A DNA stretch of 30,318 bases from Anaeromyces robustus (taxonomy: Eukaryota; Neocallimastigomycota; Neocallimastigomycetes; Neocallimastigales; Neocallimastigaceae). The stretch spans positions 85,001-115,318 of the forward strand of contig MCFG01000219.1 in assembly GCA_002104895.1 (NCBI GenBank), given 5' to 3'. The notes beneath the pieces are model-generated. The model searched no databases, had not been told where the DNA came from, and worked only from the letters and a program-made list of their open reading frames with translations. A program made the position numbers and the translations under genes. Shown here piece after piece: positions 21,901 to 28,560 of the stretch. The number at the start of each line of letters is the position of its first letter. Position 1 is the first letter of the stretch.

Positions 21901-23690
21901 TACTGTGGTGGTACGGCGACCATATTTTCATCTTTATTTATTAATTTTAATTTTTTAATAACTCTACATGCATAAGCGATTTTACTTTCTTTTTTATTAC
22001 ATACATTTTCATTATAAAAATCATTTTTTCGTTTAAAATTATTTTTATCCTTTTCATCTTTAATACTATTGCTAACACTATCATTAGAACATTTTTCTAA
22101 GCTATTTTTTCTATTATTAACACTATCACTATCACTATCACTATCACTAAAAGAATTATCGCTATCCAACATAAAACTATCATTAACATCACTATTATAT
22201 TCGACATCACTGTCGTTAATTGTGTGAACTAACCTTCCCTTAAAGTATTCTTCTTTTTCTTCTTCATCACAACGGAGGTCAGCGCTCGGAGTCATAGTCG
22301 AAGTAGAGGGCTCATCACTGGACTTTTCCTTCACCTGGTTCAGAGTTTTGATGGACTGTTTTCTTTTTTCTTTTCCTTTGTTAATAGGTTCAATTTCAAT
22401 AACTGGTTTTTTGCCCTTTTTAGAGTTTCTTTTTCTTTTGCCGTAATTGCAGTATCTTGCACAAAAACCAGAACTAAAGGCTAACTTTTTATTATCATGG
22501 TAGTTGGAAGGACAATGCTTTTCAATCCAAGGTAAACCCAGAATAACATCTACATCTGGAATTCTTAACACGTAGAACTTAATTAATTCGAAATGATTCT
22601 TGCGTCTAAGAATACATTTCTCAGTTTCCTTCCTAACCTTGGAAACCCCATATCCTAGACCAGATACTCCAAAAGGTTCTTCAATTCGGTTAAGGTTAAT
22701 TCCGATTAGTTTGGCGAATTCTGGATGAATAAAGTTCAAATCTGCTCCAGAATCGATAAGGACTCTAACTTTTTGTTCATCGATTTCATTCGTACTTATA
22801 TAAAAATCAATAATGTTATTCTTTTCTTCTTCAATATTGATTTTCTTCAATTCTACTTCATGCAACCCAGCGGTAGCTCCAGGTTTTAAACCTTTCTCTC
22901 TGAGAATTCTTTTAATAACCTTCATTTGCTTTGGCCTCTTTCTGTTTGGACAGTTGAATTTCATATGCCCTTTTTCTTTGCAAAGGAAGCAAACACCTTT
23001 CTTTCTTTCTTCGTTAAAGCTTTGTTTTTCTTCTGTATATGGGCTTTTAAAATTTTGTCGATAACGGTGACTTCGTTCTCCACTTTTGATTCGGTAAAGA
23101 TCTATATCCATTGAGTCACCATCTTCACCATATTGGTAGTAGTTTTCCAATCTATCGTTCCTTTTGATTAAGTTTTCGATTGTGACTACTGTTCTGTATA
23201 GTCTTTCTAAAGAGTTTGGATTAGGCTCTACTACCGCTAATCGGTCTCTTAGTTGTTGATTTAGGCCTCTTATGAACATGTGAATCTTAGCACTTTCGTT
23301 GAAATCAGAGCTTTGACTTATTCTTTGGAACTGGGTCACATATTCAAAGACATGGCCAAATCGCTTTTGTCTCAAGTTGCAAAGCTTCTCGTTTGCAACG
23401 ACTGTTTCGGTGGTATAATCCCCGAAGTTAGACCTAAGTTCACGAACAAAATTTTCATAATTCCTTAGAAGGGGACTATTGTTCCTTCGTAAAATAGACG
23501 CCCATTCTAAAGATCTTCCCAACATATACGATATCAAATATCGTATCTTGGTTTCATCATCAAGGAAGCGTTCTGGATTGGATTCCATAGCCAACTCGGC
23601 TCTAGTCAGGAATCCATCCAAATCTTCCTTTTTCCCTGTGAATGATGGAGGATCATTCACAAATTTAACTTGTGGGTTGATACCGGCCAT
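18942..23690 (-). CDS. E1 gag-pol-chromodomain polyprotein
   Basis: One frame of 1582 residues from the ATG at 23690 (MAGINPQ). The frame is open a little further upstream but without a better ATG. Parts in order: gag core (about 15-185); CCHC knuckle CFLCKEKGHMKFNC (234-247); aspartic protease with IDSGA (D at 313); an acidic and basic linker with an SDSDSDSD run (about 515-525); reverse transcriptase with YIDD (782-785); RNase H beginning ETDASNFAVG (about 929); integrase with an HHCC finger (ending at CFICC near 1176) and a DD35E triad (about 1209, 1269, 1305); an MGPF module (about 1438); and a chromodomain (about 1501-1547, TYYLMSWKGNDPVDQSWI). The chromodomain is known in chromoviruses to steer integration toward marked chromatin. 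Gag and pol share one frame, as in Tf1, so particle and enzyme must be made from one precursor. Looks whole. Confidence 0.93.
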   Translation of the reverse strand: MAGINPQVKFVNDPPSFTGKKEDLDGFLTRAELAMESNPERFLDDETKIRYLISYMLGRSLEWASILRRNNSPLLRNYENFVRELRSNFGDYTTETVVANEKLCNLRQKRFGHVFEYVTQFQRISQSSDFNESAKIHMFIRGLNQQLRDRLAVVEPNPNSLERLYRTVVTIENLIKRNDRLENYYQYGEDGDSMDIDLYRIKSGERSHRYRQNFKSPYTEEKQSFNEERKKGVCFLCKEKGHMKFNCPNRKRPKQMKVIKRILREKGLKPGATAGLHEVELKKINIEEEKNNIIDFYISTNEIDEQKVRVLIDSGADLNFIHPEFAKLIGINLNRIEEPFGVSGLGYGVSKVRKETEKCILRRKNHFELIKFYVLRIPDVDVILGLPWIEKHCPSNYHDNKKLAFSSGFCARYCNYGKRKRNSKKGKKPVIEIEPINKGKEKRKQSIKTLNQVKEKSSDEPSTSTMTPSADLRCDEEEKEEYFKGRLVHTINDSDVEYNSDVNDSFMLDSDNSFSDSDSDSDSVNNRKNSLEKCSNDSVSNSIKDEKDKNNFKRKNDFYNENVCNKKESKIAYACRVIKKLKLINKDENMVAVPPQYMNFIDVFNEQNCKKLPPHRDYDCEIKLKENSSLFYGPLYSLNEVEREELKRYLKENLEKGFIRKSTSPAGAPILFVKKKDGSLRLCVDYRKLNEMTIRNSYPLPLISDLLDRVKGAKIFTKLDLKSAYNLVRIKEGDEFKTAFRTRYGHYEYLVMPFGLKNAPATFQHFINDVLSDYLDEFVISYIDDILIYSKNIKEHHAHVIKVLIRLLENNLYLNLEKCEFDVEETTFLGYVISKRGLEMDKEKVKGVLDWPIPKDVKEIQSFIGLCNYYRIFIKDFAKIANPLHKLTRKNVSFNWGVEQQNAFDTLKNLFTSAPILKHPDSNRQFIVETDASNFAVGAILSQEFDKKLHPIAFLSKSLNKSQQNYPIYDKELLAIKTALEEWRHYLEGARHRFIIYTDHKNLTFPRKPEMLSQRQIRWNEFLSRFDFELIYRAGKKSGKPDILSRRSDHLFNVYRITSCCVIRVCNIEDKTIVNSILKNLKSDEFYNKAREFILEGRNGDAPFKKMDCLKLDSDGFLLFNNLIYVPYNLRGKILEIHHDSITAGHFGVLKTFELISRNFWWPKMRKDIKKFIKSCFICCKSKVPKHKPYGLLSPLSTPERPWKEISMDFIVELPKSREMTTIMVVVDRLTKMAHFIPLRCLPTASIAADSFINNIFRLHGFPDSIISDRGSQFTSEFWNRMCKLLDINHSLSTANHPQTDGQTERVNGILEQYLRCFINERQNNWVDILPFAEFSYNNTIHQSTKQSPFFSNYGFNPKFSPEIPSFDNPNSAEKTVIDIENNIKLLKENLDNAKKTYKKYADKRRLNAPSFEVGQQVWLYKGLNIKNSKKKLADQMMGPFTITKKVSPLAFELDLPSDMRCHPVFHVSLLEPYHENEFKGRSLRPRRNTHLTVDSIDKIPDKIIDMKTYKGETYYLMSWKGNDPVDQSWIKEDQVTDKQLIQQYLRRSRKGKSSEVDDFNNDYYIRHKPQPVFINIEPRKL

Positions 23691-23771
23691 ATTCTTTTCT
23701 TCCTCCAATGAGAGGTTTTGTAATACTCTGTTTATGATGATTAAATCTGACAATTTTTTTGTATTCGAATA

Positions 23772-23777
<6 letters not shown>

Positions 23778-23822
<45 letters not shown>
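23778..23822 (-). repeat. Poly(A) tract in the E1 leader (poly-T on plus)
   Basis: About 45 uninterrupted T on the plus strand, so poly(A) in the E1 transcript, shortly before the gag-pol start. A second run of about 19 nt lies at 23938-23956. Confidence 0.95.
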
Positions 23823-23823
<1 letters not shown>

Positions 23824-23970
23824 AATAAATTAAAATTCCTTATTATATAACTTAAAAGAAGTCGACCAGGACGCTATCCCTATTGCAGTGGGTGTCGGTC
23901 GAGTTCCCAATTATACAATAAATTTATACTGTTGGTTTTTTTTTTTTTTTTTTTTTAATTAGGTTACTTC

Positions 23971-24060
23971 AGCCCGTAGTCCTAAAACGGGTAGTTTCTT
24001 CAGCAGGTAGTTCCTTAAGCTGGTAGTTCCAAACGGGTAGTTCCTTAAGCTGGTAGCTAT
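23971..24060 (-). repeat. Short tandem repeat in the E1 leader, unit about 16 nt
   Basis: About six imperfect plus-strand units with the core GGTAGTTCC, spaced 14-17 nt, alternating ACGGGTAGTT and GCTGGTAGTT. In element sense these are GGAACTACC words, like the CTACC words of the E0 leader. Confidence 0.85.
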
Positions 24061-24089
24061 TGTAACGTATTTCGCTTTGTTTTAAAAAG

Positions 24090-24101
24090 GTAATTGTTAT
24101 T
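24090..24101 (-). other. E1 primer-binding site, self-priming type
   Basis: In element sense the last LTR base plus ATAACAATTAC is perfectly complementary, over 12 nt, to GTAATTGTTATT inside the same LTR (plus coordinates 24251-24262). There is no TGG start for a tRNA primer. Confidence 0.65.
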
Positions 24102-24250
24102 GTAAAGGAGTAACAAGAAATAGATTACAATAACACGACAAATAACACGACACTAAAATAAGAAAATAAAAATAACGAAAATAAAAAATTTGTTTTGTTA
24201 AAAAAATGTTTTGTTAATATTTAAATAATTAAAATTTTATTTTAATTTTT

Positions 24251-24300
24251 AATAACAATTACACCTTTCAAAATTTAAGAAATTTTGAAGTATTTTTATA
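24251..24300 (-). promoter_or_regulatory. E1 LTR promoter: TATA-like box and proposed transcript start
   Basis: In element sense TATAAAAATA (24300-24291) precedes GTAATTGTTATT (24262-24251) by about 28 bases. The latter complements the primer site, so it should be the RNA 5' end in a self-priming element. The A/T-rich context makes the TATA call weaker than the complementarity. Confidence 0.5.
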
Positions 24301-24713
24301 TTTTTTCATAATTATATTTATTATATATTATACTAATTTATTTATATTTAATTTCTATTTATTTACGGACTATCTAACTAACTAAACTTTATTATTTAAT
24401 AAATTTATTTATTATTTCTAAAAATAGAAATTTTAAATTAACTATTAAAACTAAGACTAAATAATTTCAATTGAGTTCATTTATTATTTATTTATTATTC
24501 TAATATTAATAATATATTTATTATATATTTTAAATTTAAAAACAATGAAAAATTTTATAAATTAAAAGTGAAAAAATTAATATTTCACAAAATAAATTAA
24601 TAATTTATTCTGTTTTGAACTTTATTTAATTGATTTAAATTATTGTTTTACAATAATTTTACAGAAATATTTTTTGTAATTCAGTTACTTGTAAAGTGGC
24701 TGAATTTACAATT

Positions 24714-24745
24714 AAAGATATTATAATGTGGCGCATAATATCTTT
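24714..24745. other. Hairpin inside the E1 LTR end
   Basis: AAAGATATTAT pairs perfectly with ATAATATCTTT over 11 bp with a 10-nt loop (AATGTGGCGC), 3 nt from the LTR terminus. It is also present in the other LTR at about 18875-18906. Confidence 0.8.
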
Positions 24746-24748
24746 ACA

Positions 24749-24753
24749 TAATC
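24749..24753 (+). repeat. Target-site duplication of E1, right copy (TAATC)
   Basis: Direct repeat of 18257-18261 flanking E1. Confidence 0.92.
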
Positions 24754-25134
24754 ATTCTTTTGGTCGTCATACTAACTCTTTTCAATTTGCTTCGAATAAA
24801 TCCAATGAAACAATAACTCGTGATGAAAAAGAAAGAAGAAGAAAAGAACATCTTTGTTTCTACTGTGGATCAAAAAACCATCAAGTTAATAATTGCCCTT
24901 TAAAGAATAAAGTGAATGAAAATGATAATAAACCCTCTTCCAGCAATGCTTTTATTTCTAATCCAGAATCCAAACCAAAATCAAGACCTAGACTTTCTGA
25001 TGATCCATCTTTGAATGCTCCAGTTGCCGAATTCAATCTACAAACTTTAAACTCTTCTTGCAATGCTAAACTACTCATAGATTCAGGTTCTCAATTAAAT
25101 CTTATGGATATACACTTTGCTAAAGAAAACAATA
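24754..25134 (+). CDS. E0 gag zinc knuckle and start of protease (cut by E2)
   Basis: The E0 coding region continues after E1. It holds a basic stretch (DEKERRRKEHL), a CCHC knuckle CFYCGSKNHQVNNC near 24855-24896, a Ser/Pro-rich spacer, and the aspartic-protease start LLIDSGSQLNLMDIHFA near 25068-25118. It runs into the first base of the E2 LTR at 25135. The open frame appears to extend left into the E1 LTR from a GTG, which is an accident of the junction. The knuckle would bind element RNA, and the DSG motif is the protease active site. Five bases before E2 read CAATA, the expected left copy of its target duplication. Confidence 0.8.
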
Positions 25135-25139
25135 TGTAA

Positions 25140-25168
25140 CAATGTATTACTATTAGCTAAATACATTG
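25140..25168. other. Hairpin at the start of the E2 LTR
   Basis: CAATGTATT (25140-25148) pairs with AATACATTG (25160-25168) across an 11-nt loop, 5 nt inside the LTR end. The same sequence recurs in the 3' LTR. Confidence 0.75.
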
Positions 25169-25180
25169 AAAGAGTTATTC

Positions 25181-25264
25181 CTACCGGGGGTTCCCCGACT
25201 GACGTAGTCGTCAGGTTGTTGGACTCTGACCTACCTGTCATGAGTTCGACTCCGGGTATCACCC
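25181..25264 (+). other. tRNA-like, GC-rich structured island in the E2 LTR
   Basis: An 84-bp GC-rich island in an A/T-rich LTR, present in both LTRs. TAGTCGTCAGG (25205-25215) resembles an A box and AGTTCGACTCC (25243-25253) a B box. AGTC/GACT could form a D stem. TTGGACTCTGAC (25219-25230) matches the anticodon arm of tRNA-Gln(CUG), with U before the anticodon. The D arm is short and the acceptor does not pair, so it is not a working tRNA. Alternative hairpins are CGGGG/CCCCG (25185-25197), CTGACG/CGTCAG (25199-25214) and GGGT/ACCC (25254-25264). Confidence 0.6.
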
Positions 25265-25267
25265 TCA

Positions 25268-25316
25268 GTTATGGATCAAAATATAACTATTTATTAGTTA
25301 TATTTTGATCCATAAC
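25268..25316. other. Perfect 21-bp hairpin in the E2 LTR
   Basis: A perfect inverted repeat: 25268-25288 pairs with 25296-25316 across the 7-nt loop ATTTATT. It directly follows the tRNA-like island. The 3' LTR is cut off before this point, so I cannot tell whether it is shared. Confidence 0.93.
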
Positions 25317-25359
25317 TCTTCCACTCTTTTTCTTCACAAACCATGAAATCAACCAATCG

Positions 25360-25382
25360 TTATGAGTGAATTTCACTCATAA
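25360..25382. other. 10-bp hairpin in the E2 LTR
   Basis: TTATGAGTGA pairs with TCACTCATAA across a 3-nt loop. Confidence 0.9.
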
Positions 25383-25534
25383 AGTATTGTTTATGTATAT
25401 TTCTAACTTATAAATATATATTCTTGTAATTTCATGTAAAATTAATCTCTAGAATTAGTATTAAGATTAAAATAAATATTAATAATAAATAAAATTGTTA
25501 TTAAAACTCATTAATCTTATAACATAAAAAGTAT

Positions 25535-25583
25535 AATTAGTATTGTGTTAACCTAAGTCGTTAGCGTTGTTACAATACTAATT
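25535..25583 (+). promoter_or_regulatory. E2 self-priming pair: proposed transcript start and primer site
   Basis: AATTAGTATTGT (25535-25546) is perfectly complementary to ACAATACTAATT (25572-25583). The second arm spans the last three LTR bases and the first nine after it. The 25-nt spacing is shorter than in E0 and E1. A second copy of AATTAGTATT lies at about 25454. An A/T-rich TATA-like stretch is near 25485-25495. Confidence 0.65.
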
Positions 25584-25674
25584 CTCATTGAAAAATAGAC
25601 TTACCTTAACACAATTTTTTTTTTTTTAATTTTTTCTGATTAATAAAACTATTTTCTAATAAAACATTTTTAAT
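25575..25674 (+). other. E2 leader
   Basis: Only 100 nt from LTR to gag ATG, with a T run near 25615-25627. It is much shorter than the E0 and E1 leaders and without their CTACC repeats. Confidence 0.7.
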
Positions 25675-26481
25675 ATGTCATACAACCCTTTTCACGCCGC
25701 CTCCTCTCAGCAATCTGCCGCCGATGCTGCCATGTTAGATTTCATGTTCCCCCTTGGAAAGCCGCCCAAGTTTTCTGGAAACAGTTTAGACCTCGAAGGT
25801 TTTATCCAGCATTGCGAAATCAATTTTCGCATGAAAAGCTTGTTATTCCGAAACGACTCGTACAAGGTTGCCTATATGTTCTCCTTCATGAAAGGTGATG
25901 CTAAACTCTTTGTAGCACACCTGATCCAAGCTGGTAATCCTGTTCTAAACAACTACGATGCCTTTGTTTCGTTAATGAGGAGAGTGTTTGGAAATATAGA
26001 CATCGTTTTCAATAGTACTCAAATCATTATGGCCCTCAAGCAAGAACGTATCGGTGAAGTCAGCCAATATATTAAGGACTTTGAACAAGCCGCTGTACAC
26101 CTTGGATGGAATCAATCTGCATTAGTAGCTAAGTTTATAGATGGGCTTCACGAAGAAGTCAAATGCGAATTACTAATGCGTGGAGATAGTATTCCTACTC
26201 TTCTTTCTGCTTTCCATAGGGCTATGATAATTGATTCAAACTTACTTAAAAAGTATCAAGTTTCCAAAGGTTATCAGGGTGCTTCCTTATATAATCCATT
26301 TGTGCGAAAGATGAGAGAAGAAGATACCAATCCTTTTTCCCGTAAGACCTCGAACGAACGCAAAAAACGTGGACCTTTAACTCCAGAAGAAAAACAACAA
26401 AGACGTGCTAAAGGACTTTGCATGTATTGTGGTGCTGAAGGCCATATGGTTGCTACCTGCCCAAAAGTTCCAAAAAACTAA
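25675..26481 (+). CDS. E2 gag
   Basis: 268 residues from the ATG at 25675 (MSYNPFHAASS). An Ala/Ser/Gln-rich start is followed by the retrotransposon gag core (about 30-190: KPPKFSGNSLDLEGF, AYMFSFMKGDAKLF, RIGEVSQYIKDFEQAA, KFIDGLHEEVK). Then come a basic segment and one CCHC knuckle, CMYCGAEGHMVATC (249-262). Its product forms the particle and binds element RNA. Codons are clearly richer in C-ending choices than in E0, E1 or the host genes. The last codons contain a slippery heptamer, listed separately. Confidence 0.88.
   Translation: MSYNPFHAASSQQSAADAAMLDFMFPLGKPPKFSGNSLDLEGFIQHCEINFRMKSLLFRNDSYKVAYMFSFMKGDAKLFVAHLIQAGNPVLNNYDAFVSLMRRVFGNIDIVFNSTQIIMALKQERIGEVSQYIKDFEQAAVHLGWNQSALVAKFIDGLHEEVKCELLMRGDSIPTLLSAFHRAMIIDSNLLKKYQVSKGYQGASLYNPFVRKMREEDTNPFSRKTSNERKKRGPLTPEEKQQRRAKGLCMYCGAEGHMVATCPKVPKN
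26472..26478 (+). other. Slippery heptamer A AAA AAC at the end of E2 gag
   Basis: A AAA AAC lies in the right phase of the gag frame immediately before its end, and pol lies in the -1 frame, which is already open here. This is the canonical -1 frameshift signal by which many retroelements make a gag-pol fusion. I did not identify a downstream pseudoknot. Confidence 0.65.
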
Positions 26482-28560
26482 CTTCTAGAGTAGATTCTGA
26501 GCCTAAATCTCACTCTAGTATACACCCTTTTGAAGCTAAGACTTCTACCAATAATAGTCCTAAATCCTTTGTAAACAACCCCTTCTACCCAAATAGTAAC
26601 TACCTAGTTTTTCCTTTCACTCTTTCTTTTGATAATGATGACTTAGTTTCCACATCCATTTTGGTCGATTCAGGGGCTATAGAAAATACTATTTCTAATT
26701 CCTTTGTTAATAAATATTCTATCCCTCTGTCTAGTTCTGAAGTCTCTGGAACAGTTGATTGTGGTGGAAAAACTTCCAATATCATAGGTATTACTAAACC
26801 TCTCCAGATTCTTTACAAGGATGACTCGTTCTCTATACAATTTATAGTAACAGATGACGACTCTCTTCCCCCTATTATTGGTACTCCTTGGCTCAAATCA
26901 AACGGAGCTGTCATTGATTTCGACTGTGAAACTTTGTATTTTAAACAAAAGGATGTAATAAATGTAGTACAACATGATTTTAATAAAGATAATAAAGTTA
27001 ATAATAAAAATGAAAATAAAAAGTATAGTAATTCGTGTTCTAATTCCTGTGTTTCGTCTAATATTGAAATCCCAAGTAATGCTACAGTATCTACATCATC
27101 TCACATTGATCAATCATCTTCGTCTATTTCTTCAAATATTAATCCTCAAAATTTTAATGAAACTCATGAAAATAATGATGATACATCGACTAATTCCCCA
27201 CCCCGTAATGTTCCTCCTAGAAACTTCACCATGAAATTCGCTATTTATGTATCTTGTCCTTCTGTCAATGAACCTAAAGCAAGTCAATCCCTTCCTGATG
27301 TTTATTTGGATCTACTTGATGTATTCTCCGAAAATGGTGCTAATGAACTTCCTCCTCATCGGCCTTACGATTGTAGAATCGACTTAAAACCCGACTCTTC
27401 TCTACCTTATGGTCCTATATATCCTTTAACAGTTGAGGAAACTCAAGCACTTCGTGACTACATTAAAGAAAACCTAGAAAAGAATTTCATTCGTAAATCA
27501 ATTTCCCCTGCCGGTGCTCCTATTCTCTTTGTTCGAAAAAAAGATGGCACACTTCGATTATGTATTGATTACAGAAAGCTTAACGATATCACTATTCGGA
27601 ATTCCTACCCTCTCCCTCTCATCAACGACCTTTTAGAAAAAGTTAGAGGTGCTAAGTACTTTACCAAACTCGATCTGCGGTCCGCATATAATCTTGTTCG
27701 CATCAGGGAAGGCGATGAATTTAAAACAGCTTTTAATACTAGATTCGGTCATTTTGAATACCTCGTTATGCCTTTTGGTTTGAAGAACGCCCCGGCCACT
27801 TTCCAACACTTTATTAATGATGTTCTTAGCGATTATCTTGATGTATTCGCCTTCGCTTATATCGATGACATCTTAATATTCTCTAATTCTCTCGAAGAAC
27901 ACCATAACCACGTCCGTTTAATTTTAGAACGTCTTCGTAAACATCATCTTTATGTGAAACTTGAGAAATGTGAATTCGATGTTACCGAAATTGACTTTGT
28001 TGGCCACCACCTCTCCGGTACTGGTATCTCTATGGAAAAGAATAAAGTTGACACTATTCTAAATTGGCCTGTACCTGAAAACACTAAACACATTCAACAA
28101 TTTATGGGCCTTTGCAATTATTACAGACGTTTTATCAAAGACTTCTCCAAAATTGCTTCCCCTCTTACTCGTCTTTTGAAGAAAAATGTTCCTTTCAATA
28201 TGAATGATGCTGCTTTATCTGCTTTTGAGAACCTTAAGAATTCATTTAAATCTGCTGGCCTCCTTCGTCACGCTGATCCTAACAAACCTTTCATTGTTGA
28301 GGCTGACTCTAGCAACTTCGCTATTGGTAGTGTCTTGCTCCAAGAATTTGATGGAACGCTTCATCCTGTTTCCTTCCATTCCAGAGCCCTTACCAGTGCT
28401 GAATGTAATTATCCAATATATGATAAAGAACTGCTGGCCATTAAGGAAGCGTTCCAGACGTGGAGACATCACCTTGAAGGTGCTAAACACCAGATTACTG
28501 TCTTTTCCGATCATCGTAATCTATTATTCGAACGCAAACCAGAACACCTCTCACAACGCC
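26481..28560 (+). CDS. E2 pol: protease, reverse transcriptase, RNase H region
   Basis: Pol coding in the -1 frame relative to gag, with no ATG of its own near the protease. Parts: aspartic protease with VDSGA near 26664 and IIGTPWL near 26873; an Asn/Ser-rich linker (about 26960-27220); RT with DYRKLND, FTKLDLRSAYNLVRI and AYIDDILIF (near 27857); RNase H starting VEADSSNFAIG near 28297 and DKELLAIKEAFQTWRHHLEG. RT matches E1 nearly block for block. The region is readable through most of RNase H; the element is broken beyond it. Confidence 0.85.

Larger units (their letters stand above)
23691..24100 (-). other. E1 leader
   Basis: About 410 nt from the LTR edge to the ATG. In element orientation it holds the primer site, a short tandem repeat, an A run of about 19 nt, a balanced segment with GACCGACACC near 23895, and a second A run of about 45 nt. 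The long A run lies about 90 nt before the start codon. Confidence 0.7.
18262..24748 (-). mobile_element. E1: whole-looking Ty3/Gypsy chromovirus, minus strand
   Basis: A 6487-bp element with all expected parts. In its own orientation: 5' LTR (24748 to 24101), primer site, A-rich leader with a 16-bp-type tandem repeat, one long gag-pol-chromodomain frame, polypurine tract, and 3' LTR (18909 to 18262). The two 648-bp LTRs read identical by eye, and a 5-bp target duplication TAATC flanks it, so the insertion is very recent. No breaks are visible. A single gag-pol frame, self-priming complementarity and a chromodomain together point to the Tf1/sushi side of the chromoviruses. It interrupts gag of E0. 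Confidence 0.93.
24101..24748 (-). repeat. E1 LTR (5' LTR in element orientation)
   Basis: 648 bp, bounded by TGTAAAG and CTTTACA, and identical by eye to 18262-18909. It contains the promoter and start region at 24251-24300. Confidence 0.93.
14300..25134 (+). mobile_element. E0: old Ty3/Gypsy retrotransposon, host of two nested insertions
   Basis: A plus-strand LTR retrotransposon. Parts in order are a putative 5' LTR (14300-16057), a primer-binding region, a long leader, gag (17697-18261), and then gag zinc knuckle with the beginning of protease (24754-25134). The run is split by E1 at 18262-24748, whose 5-bp target duplication confirms insertion into gag. It is cut again at 25135 by E2. 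RT, integrase and the 3' LTR are not in the window and may lie past E2. It must be older than both insertions and is broken, at least by these two. Assignment to Ty3/Gypsy rests on the gag core, the CCHC knuckle and the DSG protease motif, plus self-priming features shared with E1 and E2. Confidence 0.75.
25135..25574 (+). repeat. E2 5' LTR
   Basis: 440 bp, bounded by TGTAACA and TGTTACA, a perfect 7-bp terminal inverted pair. The start is fixed by the second copy at 30199. The end is inferred from the inverted terminus and the following primer site. Confidence 0.82.

Noticed and set aside
23691-23753. Longer E1 polyprotein start at 23753
   Set aside because: That start would be a TTG; the first ATG in frame is at 23690 (MAGINPQ), where gag-like sequence begins.
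24696-24753. Leftward extension of the E0 zinc-knuckle frame into the E1 LTR from a GTG
   Set aside because: It is LTR sequence present at both ends of E1; the frame crosses the insertion junction by chance.
25181-25264. Functional tRNA-Gln gene
   Set aside because: The anticodon arm resembles tRNA-Gln but the D arm is too short, the 3' half of the anticodon stem mismatches and there is no acceptor stem.
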